Source: Portulaca oleracea
Taxonomy: Eukaryota > Streptophyta > Magnoliopsida > Caryophyllales > Portulacaceae
Length of the DNA stretch: 64,000 bases
Direction of reading: 5' to 3'
Assembly: GCA_029582165.1 (NCBI GenBank)
Contig: CM055881.1
Coordinates: forward strand, 16,511,094 to 16,575,093
Part shown: in pieces, positions 22,333-32,539 of the stretch
Position numbering within the stretch: position 1 is the stretch's first letter
Layout: every line of letters starts with the position of its first letter
The notes under the pieces: model-generated
The model's database searches: none
Told to the model about the DNA's origin: nothing
The model's input: the letters and a program-made list of their open reading frames with translations, nothing else
Translations under genes and position numbers: made by a program

Positions 22333-23985
22333 TAAGAATGCTATTCCAAGTCAATAGTAAATAATAAATTTTAGTAAGAGAAAAAATATCAAAAATAATC
22401 GGAAATGTAAGTCACATCAATCACATCATTTAAATGTATGAATTTAATAAGTATTTTATAACTTGTAATAATGCATTGAATGTAAGATAAGTTACATTAT
22501 TCACATAAGTTATTAAATAAATAAATTTTTTATGCATATAATTCAAGGTAGCTTTGAAAGTATGAGTAGTGTGGAAAAGATTCAATTAGGTAAATAAAAG
22601 TGGGATTGGTCTGATACATTAATTTATCATTTCTCACAAAAGAAAACTAGGCCTTAATAAGATATGATAATGTAAATTAAAAACAACAATTTTTACCAGG
22701 AAAAAATTGTGATAACAAAAATTAATTTGGCATGGCCTCAATGTGTTTTGTGTTGGCGAAAAAAAAAATTGTTAATCCATTACTGCGTCCTTTGAACTTG
22801 TAGACCCTGGATCATGAGCCCGGGCTCATGATGCTCTGTGAGTCCAGGAATGTGCGTTAAGTTCTTTTCCTTTCTTTTATTTATTTTATTTTAATTAAAT
22901 ATAATGTGGCTCTTTTAATCTAATATTCCAATATATTTTGTGTTTGAGTTTCTAGTCCAATTTAGTTATGCTTTTCATTTGTGCTTTTTTTTAATTTTAA
23001 TTTTCTTAGTAATTTTTATTATATTCTTTTTATTTTGTAATTTAATTTTTTCTGTACTTTTAAGAACATTTTTAGTAAAAATAATTTACCAGAATTATAG
23101 AACATATTTATGAACATCCATACTATGAATTGTGAATATTTTATGGGGATATGTTGGCGTTATGGTTATAGCTTATGAGCGTCTCCGTTACAAATTAGCA
23201 TAAGTTTCATATACTAATTACGAAGCTTTCAGAAATCATAAGTTTCTACAACTAAGGATGGGCAAGTGGTTATGGGGAAGAGTTGATATTATCATACAAA
23301 GAACTACTTGGCTGCTACTACATCTGCATAAACAGCATCATCTAGGTCAGCTAGCTCTACAACAGAGTGTTGATGGCATGTTGTGAGTGCACTTGGTCCT
23401 ACAGTAGAGCTTAGAGACAGGGTTTGCAACTAGCTAGAGTGGAAGAGGTGCCTTAATTAAGCTAGATATGGCCTCTAGTAAAACATCTCGGTGGCACTAT
23501 CAAGTCCATAAACAACCTTCACTTTGGCATTGTATCACTAGCCACCTTGTAATATAACTGCCTAGCCTTTTTGAGTTGTCTTGTATGTTGAGTTGTGCCA
23601 ATTTTTTCTAATATTGATCCTATAAAAAAATTTCCAATGTTAGCAAAATATAAGAAATCAATTTCTGCTATGATCGAAGACATTAGGAATTGGCACATCT
23701 ATAGGTTTCAAATATAAATATATGGCCTAAACAAACTATAAGAAATCTAGAATACAAGCCAACCCAAAACCCCTCTTTAAAGGTGTCTACAAATGTAACT
23801 AACTTTTTGGAGCAACATCTATAACTTTATAGATGCCAAATTTTGTCCCGGTTGCAAAAATAATAATAGGTTGTAACGTTTCTTCATTTTTAGTTCCTAA
23901 AACACGTAGCTCTTAGCCCAAAATCATCCAAAAGCTCAAAATACAGTGAATCCAATCCATTTCTCAAACCCTTACCCAACTTAGT
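22333..23985. other. AT-rich spacer without a gene
   Basis: No reading frame of interest. The only structured site noticed is a perfect 22-bp palindrome at 22811-22832. Confidence 0.5.
22811..22832. repeat. Perfect 22-bp palindrome
   Basis: ATCATGAGCCC followed without spacer by its exact complement GGGCTCATGAT. It is GC-rich in an AT-rich setting. Function unknown. Confidence 0.7.
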
Positions 23986-24254
23986 ATAACTGGTCGGTTA
24001 TCCTAGAGGAACAGACTCGTACCGGGACGATTCCCAAGTTTACACAACAATCCCCAATTCGTAATCAAATAATATCACCTTTAGCACAATAGGTCACGAT
24101 CCGTAACCGGCTGGTTCCCAGTTTTACACATTGGGACCTCGTCTGTAACTGATAGGTTAACACTTTTGCACAATTACCCTCGCACCATAACTGCCCGGTT
24201 ACCATAAGTTGCTATGTTGGGTCGATCTATAACTGATCAGTTATAGATCTACGC
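23986..24254. repeat. Diverged 42-bp minisatellite
   Basis: Related units start at 24019, 24061, 24103, 24145, 24187 and 24229, exactly 42 bp apart, with a shorter unit at 23986. Each opens with GTAAC or ATAAC (or a variant) and most carry GGTT about ten bases on, then TTT.CACA. The units have diverged strongly. The last ones contain a perfect 26-bp palindrome (24224-24249). Confidence 0.65.
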
Positions 24255-24803
24255 TTTACAAGGCATATTTCCATAAATCCCACCCAAACCATCAGTTGAT
24301 CATCCAAGAATTTTCCAAGCGAATTAACACTAAAAAATTCTGTTATCTAATTTCCCTTCTTTCTTACCTGCTATACTTGTTTAACGTTAATATTGTTATT
24401 TATGTCAATCATGTAATTGTTATTGCTATTATGCTAAAATTTGTGTAAATGTAATTCTTTTATTCTTGTATTTTGTTTTACTTTTATTCTCCATGCATAA
24501 TAATTAATCCGATAAAATAAGTTTATTCGTCTTCCTCACAATCTATGAATCACCTTGAGTAAAGACTATTATTTTAATGGAAGGTCAGAGGAATCCATTC
24601 ACAGATCTATAACCTTACCCCTGTACATAATCTAGGTTCGCATGATGTAGCTATTTAAACCATTTTTTAGTTTTTCTTCAAAACTGATTAACGACTCTTC
24701 TATTTATTCACTTGCATAATCTTGTTTCTGAATTTATGTGTTATAGTTCAATCAATCTATAAGAAATTCAAAGAAAATAGGAACAAAGCCATGACTTATA
24801 TTA

Positions 24804-24833
24804 CTAGCTAACAGACCCGTCGTACCGACGGGT
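24804..24833 (-). mobile_element. Helitron-like 3' terminus
   Basis: On the minus strand a hairpin (ACCCGTCG, short loop, CGACGGGT) is followed 7 nt later by CTAG and then T, the layout of plant Helitron 3' ends. The element would extend to the right; I could not place its 5' TC end. Confidence 0.4.
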
Positions 24834-25785
24834 TGATTAAATACTTGCATAATATATTAATTAACAACTGCAATATTATAGTTTTATGATATTATTTTTC
24901 GTTATGAATTTAATGGTGGTAATTTTATTTATCAACTCATTGTATACGTTTACACAAAGAAAATTAGTCTCTTCTTTTGTAAGAGTTTTTATTGTACCCT
25001 TATTTAGGGTTTTTAGTCTCTTTCTAGAGTTTTTATTGTACCCTTATTTAGGGTTCTTAGTCTCTTTCTAGAGTTTTTGTTCATTTGGTGTGGTCTAATA
25101 CGTTGGATGAAGATCTACTTTCAAATCGCTATAGCATGGGTTGTGAGGTTCTCCATCAATGGTAAAGATGCAGAGTCATCGAAGAAATCGGAGCCGAACG
25201 TCAGTAAGATTAATATTAGTTATTTGGAAGTTGAATTTCACGTACAAATTCTGTTATTTACATATAATTTCAAGTACAAATTCTGTTATTTAGTTTCATT
25301 TCATATTCGAATTAGCTCGGTAAATGATAACAATTATATATATTGAATGTGGTAATTGTGACAGCAGGGGGTCAGCATCAAGGTTGTTAGAATCAAAATT
25401 CTAGTTAGAATTGATAAGCGTAGTTAGGATCTGAATGGTATAATCGAAGCGAGGATCGTAGCATTCTAATACAATAGGAAAATATTAAAAAAAACGTTCA
25501 ATAATAGTTAAAATCTTAACAAGTGTTTACTAGTAATGAAGTAATATACTAAATTGTATATTCAGTGCATATCATTAACAAAAAATCTATATTGTTATGA
25601 AAAAATTTTAAAGATAATAATGTACGCAAACATTATTAACTCGTGTAGGATCGAGCATCGAATTGTAGGATCGAATCGTAGAATCGTATTGTGATTCTAA
25701 CACATAATAATCAGGTTAAATAAGGATCGTAGGATCTTAACTACTTTAAGATTCCTAAAAAGAGTTTGATCGATGAAAGATTTTT
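24834..25785. other. AT-rich DNA with a 44-bp tandem duplication
   Basis: No gene. A 44-bp unit (agagtttttattgtaccctt...) occurs twice at 24982-25025 and 25026-25069 with one or two changes. From 25400 to 25740 the word ggatcg/gatcgta recurs many times. Confidence 0.5.
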
Positions 25786-25790
25786 GGATC

Positions 25791-26662
25791 TGTTGGAGCC
25801 CATGGGTGAAGTTCACAATTAAGATCTACACACTAGGTAAGGATGTTAGAGCAAACTTCCTTGGTTTCAAACCAAGGATCAAAACACAGTGTAACTGAAA
25901 TACCTCATTAGATTTATAACAATCAAAGAACAAGTTACACTTATAAAACAAAACAAGAAGTAACAGCCCGAAGGCAATTACTGATAGGATCACTGACCAA
26001 GACTGAATGTCCTTGAGTCGGTTACAGATAAGGATCGTCGTAGGAAAAACCCTAGCGACGATTTGGAACATGATGGATTACATTGAAACACAAACTCACA
26101 CAGCCTTAATCCGTCAAGGCTCTGCTACACACCATCTCTCCACCATATGTGGACACGACGAATGTTCACCAAGGTCTTTGGCTATACCTTCACTAGAGGT
26201 CTTTTACTGGCTACCTTCACCACCGAACTATTGGTTACACACTCGGAGAAATCCAACCGGATTTCTTACTCCGTGATTACTTCCGTGGAATCGCCTATCT
26301 TTTCAATTCTTCTATCGTCCTTTTTATAGATGTCTTTGGATGCTTGGACTTGAGTCCTTCCAACGGTAACTTGCCTTATGTGTTTATTTCTTCCCTTTTG
26401 TTGCTACAATAATCATGATTGATTTCCCTTGATTTGTTTCTTTTTTATATCTACAAGAATCATACCCATAATAAGAATATATAATATATAATCAAAAAAT
26501 ATATATATTATATACACATAATCTGAGTATATAATCAGAATACATATTATATACTTAGATTATATAATATAAGGCAACTTCCCTTTTTCGGATTTTCGCT
26601 TTCATCAAAACCGAAGGTCCTTCGCGGATGCGCGGTGAAGGACCTTGACCTTGTCTTCAACA
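25791..26662 (-). mobile_element. Solo LTR related to the Sirevirus LTR
   Basis: It starts TGTTGGAG and ends CTTCAACA, with a perfect GGATC target duplication at 25786-25790 and 26663-26667. No internal region remains, as after recombination between two LTRs. The word ttccgtggaatcg is shared with the Sirevirus LTR, and a TATA-like ctataaaaagg on the minus strand suggests the same orientation. Near the end, AAGGTCCTTC and GAAGGACCTT form a hairpin (26614-26646). Confidence 0.85.
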
Positions 26663-26667
26663 GGATC

Positions 26668-27118
26668 ATAAACTCGTAGAATTGTGGATTCGGATCGAGA
26701 TTTTAATAATTATAGCGGGCACCGCTGGACGAGTGAATATGAGTAGTTAGAGCATATTTCCGCATAGCTTTTCCCGAGAATTACATATTCAAGGCATATA
26801 TATGTGTCGTGTTCGTGAATGGATTTCATCGATATTTCATGGCTAACATTTTCTTAGTTTCACTCTCTTAAATTCTGTAGTTATTGATCTCTTTTTTTTG
26901 GGCTCAAAATAATAGTGATCGTTGAGTACGTGTAATGTTTTCTTCATAATTAAGCTTTTTTGCCGTAATTGATAATACATATAATTAGGAAATGATTGCA
27001 TATTATACAGTAATCTGTCATAGGCTAGTATATCCAAAGCCTGCAAATTTACTGGTACTACTTGTTGGTTGTAAACAAAAAAGGTTGGAAAGAAAGAACA
27101 TGATGATGATTGATTAAC
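26668..27118. other. Spacer next to the VTL pseudogene
   Basis: No gene. This is the DNA downstream of the minus-strand VTL relic; the reading frame running through part of it merely extends the relic past its lost stop. Confidence 0.5.
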
Positions 27119-27355
27119 TCCTAATATATTTGAGCCAATGAATTTGGTGAGGCCAAAGCTAATAGCCATAGCAACCCAACCTCCAAAGAGAACCCTCAAG
27201 GAAGCTTTGATAGGAGGGGCTTTTCCAAGTACAGCACCCAGCCATCATTAGGGAGGCAGTTGACACAAGGCCGTCATTAGCTCCAAGGACTGCAGCCCGA
27301 AGCCATTGGGCACGCTTTGAGTAATCCAATAACTGCAAGCCAAATTGCCTTGTGG
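27119..27355 (-). pseudogene. VTL (vacuolar iron transporter-like) pseudogene with internal deletion
   Basis: The minus strand encodes DYSKRAQWLRAAVLGANDGL and STASLM, then jumps straight to the segment matching GWLGAVLGKAP and RVLFGGWVAMAISFGL of the last two helices. Compared with the intact VTL gene at 13155-13829, about 345 bp (around 115 codons, helices 2-4) are missing, and the join puts the two halves in different frames. The normal stop after LTKFIGS is also lost. A 24-bp piece of the upstream sequence (aactgcaagycaaaytgcc) is repeated at 27403-27427. This is a paralogue on the same strand, not a processed copy of the intact gene. Confidence 0.85.
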
Positions 27356-27812
27356 ATATTATAGGGCAGTTATTGAATTAATTAATTAAATTAATTAATT
27401 CTAATAACTGCAAGTCAAACTGCCTAAATCATCCTATCTTCTTCATGTATAATTCACAGAGAGAATAGGGGAACTTCTCAGTTTTGCTCTTCTGAGATCT
27501 TCACAAGGCTTGATTACTCCTGAAGGGATATTTGCTAATCTTGAGAGCATCTGAGTGATAGAGGGTAAATAATTCCTTAAAGACAGTGAATTACATTCAC
27601 GTTCAAATATTTTCTTCTCAAAATTTATCAACAAAATATTATGGCACGCCAAACACAATCAGAATGGGGAAAGGAAAAGTGCTCTGGCCACACGCCTCCA
27701 AATTGGGTTTTATATTCGGCGCCTACGCCTACATAATTGCTGGGAATAGTTACAAAATGAGTTTTGTTGGTCTAAATTTACGCACCATCCCCTTCACATT
27801 TATACCCCCTCC
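27356..27812. other. Spacer with an AT palindrome
   Basis: No gene. A long attaattaatt palindrome lies at about 27371-27406 between the two copies of the 24-bp repeat described with the VTL pseudogene. Confidence 0.5.
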
Positions 27813-27821
27813 CTTCCTAAT

Positions 27822-28172
27822 CAAAAAAATTACTCGGAGGTAACTTAATATTTGGAAAAACTATTTTTCGGTACTGCAACTTTTCAAAACTAGTTTTGAG
27901 GTACCCTTACTTTTTGCGTTAGTAATTATTTGGTGTTTTTCCGGCCATCAATTTTATTACGTGACCGAAATACCTTTATTCTTCTTCTTTAAAGGTATTT
28001 CTTAAAAAATAGAAGAACAATGGTAGTTCGGTCACTTAACCAAATTGATGATCGAAAAAGTACCTAATAATTTCTAACCCAAAAAGTAAGGGTACCCTAA
28101 AATAAGTTTTGAAAAGTTGGGTACCTGAAAAATATTTCACCAAAAGTTAGGGTACCTCCGAGTAATTTTTTG
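27822..28172. mobile_element. Mutator-like MITE, about 105-bp inverted repeats
   Basis: CAAAAAAATTACTCGGAGGT and its complement form the ends, and the arms pair over roughly 105 bp. The 9-bp target duplication CTTCCTAAT (27813-27821 and 28173-28181) is perfect. The interior is non-coding. Confidence 0.88.
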
Positions 28173-28258
28173 CTTCCTAATTAATAGACATATTTCACAA
28201 TTTTAGACTTACTGCAATTTAATTAAAAATTACCGACATAATTAAAAGTAAAATGACT

Positions 28259-28634
28259 AAAGAGTTCTTATATTTTGATCTAATTATTTTAAGAACCATG
28301 TATTTTGATAAATAATTGTAAGGTGACATTACCTTTGTTGTAATTATTTCTAGAGGACATTCCGATCTATTTTCCGCCAAACAAATTGCAGTATTTATTG
28401 TTGATTAGGGTTATGTATCTTTGACCAACCCTAAATATTAAGGCCTAAAATGATAGTTGACTTCAATTAAAACAACCTTGAATACAAAAATCATTGTTTC
28501 ATGCATTTTTAGACTGGAAAATTGGTCGGAATGTTCCCTAGAAATAATTACCGCAAAGATAATGTCACCCCATAATAATTTGTCAAAGAATAGGGATCTT
28601 AAAATAATTACATCAAAATATAGGGACCTATTAG
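28259..28634. mobile_element. Foldback MITE with about 120-bp inverted repeats
   Basis: The left arm (tatattttgatctaattatttt...aggacattccgatc) is repeated inverted at about 28515-28630. A target duplication was not resolved. Non-coding. Confidence 0.6.
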
Positions 28635-28856
28635 TTGTTTTTTACATAATTAAATAGTAATATTATTGCAAGGTGTTCTTTCACATACTAAGGTGTGATT
28701 AGTGAGATAATGTGAGTATAAATAGTTATTATTGATGAAAAAGTAAAAAGTTAACATAATTATTTAAATTTTAAATAATTAAATTATGTATTCAAAAATT
28801 GGAAAGTAACAATTATTTTGGAACAAAAAAAAGTTAGTCTAAATGTCAGTTAATAT

Positions 28857-29492
28857 TAGGGGTGTTCACGGGGCGGGTACCCGAACCGATCGGATAATTT
28901 TTCCGGGTACCCGAAAATTCGGGGCGGCCAAACCCTCGAACCGTATCCGTAACCGAAACTACCGGTACCCGAAAGTTTCGGGGCGGATACCGGTTAACCA
29001 AAAAACCCGATTAATTATAATCATATGAGTTTTCAATTTTTATTTTTAATTTGTAATTATTAATTAACACTCCGGTAACAAAAAATGTTTCAAAATTGTT
29101 CTAAAAATAGGCCAGCAGGACCACAGGCACTGAGTTTCCATACGTTTTGAGTTTTTGGAGGATTTGGAATTGGAGCACTGAGCGTCAACATTAACGTAAA
29201 TTAGGGTTTTTTTTCAGATTAAAATTTGGGCCTAGACAGTAGAATAGAGATTGGAAAAAGATAGGCAAAAATTAAATCTGGACCTAAATGTTAAATTTAA
29301 TTTCGGGTAATTCGGGTACCCGAAAACGTCTAGGGAACGATCCGTAAACGAACCGATTAACTGAAAAATATTCCGAGGTGGGTACCCGACCCGATTAAAA
29401 TTGATTTTTCCGGGACGGGTACCCTAAATTAGTGACCGGGTAGAGGGTTTCCGGATCGGGTTTTTCGGGGCGGTTATTTATGAACACCCCTA
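28857..29492. mobile_element. hAT-like non-autonomous element
   Basis: Ends TAGGGGTGTTCA and TGAACACCCCTA, with a perfect 8-bp target duplication GTTAATAT (28849-28856 and 29493-29500), the hAT signature. The interior repeats ggtacccgaa words on both arms and encodes nothing. Confidence 0.88.
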
Positions 29493-29536
29493 GTTAATAT
29501 CGAAACGAGAGAGTAATATTTATAAATTTAACTTTA

Positions 29537-30217
29537 TACTCTATCCGTTTTTTTATCTGTCATTTACGTTTTTCAAGATCAATGTTTAATCAATAATTTC
29601 TCATATAAGATTTTTATAAAAATATAATAGGATTATTGGATGATAATACACTCAACTTTAGGAGTATCGGACAATAATGCACTGAACTTTTTTTTGGACT
29701 TTAATACACTGAACTTTGAGGGTATTGGACAATAATGCACTCAGACTAATTCAGCTGGTAATTGATGCAGTGACTGTCCTACTTTGAGGTGTCGTTTTTC
29801 TATTTTTTCATAAAAAAATTTTGCCGTGTAAGAAAGTGCGTACACATAAGCAGGATGATTAATATTTTATTTTTTTTATGGAAAAAAATAGAAAAACGAC
29901 ACCTCAAAGTAGGATTGTCACCGCGTCAACTACCAGCTGAATTGGTCTGAGTGCACTATTATCTAATACCCTCAAAGTTCAGTGTATTAGAGTCCAAAAA
30001 AAAAGTTCAGTGCATTATTGTCCAATACCCCTAAAGTTCAGTTTATTATCGTCCAATAATCCAATATAATATTATACTATTCTAATACTATTTTTTAGTA
30101 CAATTTAATCTAACAACATCAATTTTGTATGATAATCATTATATAGATTAAGATATTAGTGGTCAAAGTTTTTAACACAATTTCCTAAGTGACACATAAA
30201 AGAAAACGGAGGGAGTA
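29537..30217. mobile_element. Stowaway-like MITE split by a Mutator-like MITE
   Basis: ACTCTATCCGTTTTTTTATC at the left and AAAACGGAGGGAGTA at the right are Stowaway-type ends. The interior is interrupted at 29630-30062. Confidence 0.65.
29630..30062. mobile_element. Mutator-like MITE with repeated subterminal motif
   Basis: Inverted ends GGATTATTGGATGATAATA, with a perfect 9-bp target duplication AATATAATA (29621-29629 and 30063-30071). Each arm carries two or three copies of ggacaataatgcactgaact. Related sequence is at 34160-34510 and 45672-45790. Confidence 0.88.
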
Positions 30218-30230
30218 TTCCTTTAATTAA

Positions 30231-30461
30231 TACTACTTCCATTTTTATTTAAGTGTTACCTAGGTAATTGTGTCAAAAATTTTGACCGCTAATATCTTAA
30301 TTTTTATAATGATTCATCAAATAAAATTGATATCATTAGATTCATAATAAAAAGTACTATTGAAAAACTATATTTTTTTTATAAAAAAATTAAGTGAGAA
30401 ATTGTTGATTGAAAATGAACCTCAAAAAACATGAATGGCAGATAAAAAAACGGAGGGATTA
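30231..30461. mobile_element. Stowaway-like MITE
   Basis: TACTACTTCCATTTTTATTT at the left and AAAAAACGGAGGGATTA at the right are inverted Stowaway ends with TA borders. It belongs to the same family as 29537-30217. Confidence 0.55.
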
Positions 30462-30761
30462 CGTATCTTTTATAATCTTTTGAGGTAAATTAATGCTGCG
30501 ATTTATCTAATTAATTTAGCAACTTCTGTGATGATTGTGAGATTTGTGTTAAATTTATTTGCTAATAATTTTGGCAAACAAATATCTTTATTAATTACAT
30601 CTTCACAAAAAAAGTTTGCTAATTATAACAGAAAATTATTAAATTAATTTGGTTCAAAAAACTAAAAACAATACATATAAACTTAAAATATTAGAAATTA
30701 AATTTATAAATTTCATAAACACCAGAAAACAATATATATTCGGATTCCCTCGGCCTCCAAA
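30462..30761. other. AT-rich spacer
   Basis: I see nothing in it beyond AT-rich sequence. Confidence 0.5.
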
Positions 30762-30769
30762 TTACTCAT

Positions 30770-30998
30770 TAGGGGTGGAAATGAGTCAAGTCGGCTCATG
30801 AGCCTTCGTAAGCCGGCTTGGTGAGAAGCTCGTATAGCTCGGCTTGAGATCGGCTCGGTTCTGCTTGAGCTCAAGCTCGTGAATTAGACAAGCCAAGCCA
30901 AGCCACGAGGAGCTCGGCTCGTTAGGCTTGGCAAGCTTAATAAACTCGTGTTTATATTCTACTATTACTTTTCATAGGTTATTTTTTAGGATGACTTA

Positions 30999-31070
<72 letters not shown>

Positions 31071-31400
31071 CAAAAGAGGTGAATTAAATAGTTAAAAGCA
31101 TTAAAAAAACCCTAAAAGGAGGGCAAACTATCACGTAAAATTGCATTAGGCATAAGCACTTTGTATTGCCACAAAAAAAAAAACATTAAGTATCGTCATG
31201 TCCTCGTATTCAAATTAATTTCATTTTGCAAATTACTTAGTACTTAAACTGTGAATTATTAGTGTTTAATTTGTCACAAGGATCACGTCACATATTGGAG
31301 TTCGGCAAGCCACAAGCCAAGCTCAAGCTTACCCACTATGTGACAAGCCAAGCCTCAAGCCTTATAAGCTCTGGCTCGGCTTGGCGCATTTCCGCCCCTA
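30770..31400. mobile_element. hAT-like non-autonomous element containing a (TA)n tract
   Basis: Ends TAGGGGTGGAAATG and CATTTCCGCCCCTA, flanked by ttactcat (30762-30769) and atactcat (31401-31408), an 8-bp duplication with one mismatch. Both arms have gctcggcttg-type repeats. A 66-bp (TA)n microsatellite occupies 31001-31066. Confidence 0.8.
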
Positions 31401-32163
31401 ATACTCATGGAACTTTGCCGTTTGTTCCCTTATCTTTATTCCAAAAAAAAAAAAAACATCTCTGCGACCCTTTTGCTGCACTACATATATATTTATACTT
31501 TCTAGTTTCTTCTACCATGTGATTTTCTTCTATTTAGACCATAGTCTTTTCTGCGGTGGGTAGAGTGCAGTGATGGTGCAATGTGATGAAATCATTGAAA
31601 AGTGTGGTGAACTATGGTGAATTGTGGTGAGTTGTGTATGGCAGGTGGAGTAAGTGAGGAAAAAAATGTGAAAAATGCGATGAAGTATGGAAAAATATTG
31701 AATAATATGGTGAGTTGTGGTACCACATCCCACCGTACAAAAGAACAGAGCATTTGTATATCCAAAAATATATATTCTGTTTTATATGAAAAGATATTCC
31801 AGGATGATTCTGAATCAATTACAAGATCTTAGATATCTAATATAAACTTATTTAAATTTTAAACACTAATTTCATATTTACTTTTTGAGATGTTAATTTA
31901 AGTTTATTTATAGTTACGTTACTCACTTACTCAATACATTATGAGCATGTTTGCATAAATAATTTTGTTATATCAACGTTATATTATATTAAGAACTAGC
32001 CTCGATGTACTCGGAATATTAAAATTTACAATAAAGGACGTTTTATAGTGCACGGAAATAATATGAAATATCCCTTGTGTACGTTAAACAGATCTGGTAG
32101 TTGGCCCCATTTATGTGTTTTTCCAGTCTCTGCCACTGAACAACATAATGGTGTGGTCTTGCC

Positions 32164-32196
<33 letters not shown>

Positions 32197-32539
32197 GGAA
32201 GAAGATTGTGTGATTTTTTAATGAAATAATAGGCGAGAAATCAACAAGGTTGTTGATAAAATCAAAAAAAACTAAAGAAGCACATTTTATATCGTAGAAT
32301 ATTTAACGATAGAGTGTTAAGATATTTTTTTTCGTTCCATAATATTATCGCATTAGAATTGTGTCCATCAAATAGTAAAAACTTTGATCATTAATTTTTC
32401 AATAAATATAATAATTTTTTATATAAAATTACTACTATTATATTTCTAACAAAAATTGGGGTGTCCTAAAAATATAATATTATAATTATTGATAGAGTAC
32501 TCATTTCATTCTATATTATTTGTCGTCATGGGCATTGTC
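31401..32539. other. Spacer with a possible small MITE and an A28 tract
   Basis: No gene. At about 31543-31752, tcttttctgcggtggg and the inverted acggtgggatgtgg-like sequence suggest a short MITE rich in gtggtga words. A run of 28 A lies at 32164-32191. A Stowaway-like start (attctatattatttgtcg) near 32500 is cut by the Pack-MULE. Confidence 0.4.

Noticed and set aside
27586..27843. 85-codon plus-strand frame next to the VTL relic
   Set aside because: No recognisable domain, and it runs into the Mutator-like MITE at 27822.
31530..31832. Overlapping His/Ser-rich frames on both strands
   Set aside because: They arise from gtggtga repeats in a likely small MITE.
31982..32010. Possible Helitron end (aactagcctcgatgtactcgg)
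   Set aside because: The arms do not form a hairpin when checked base by base.
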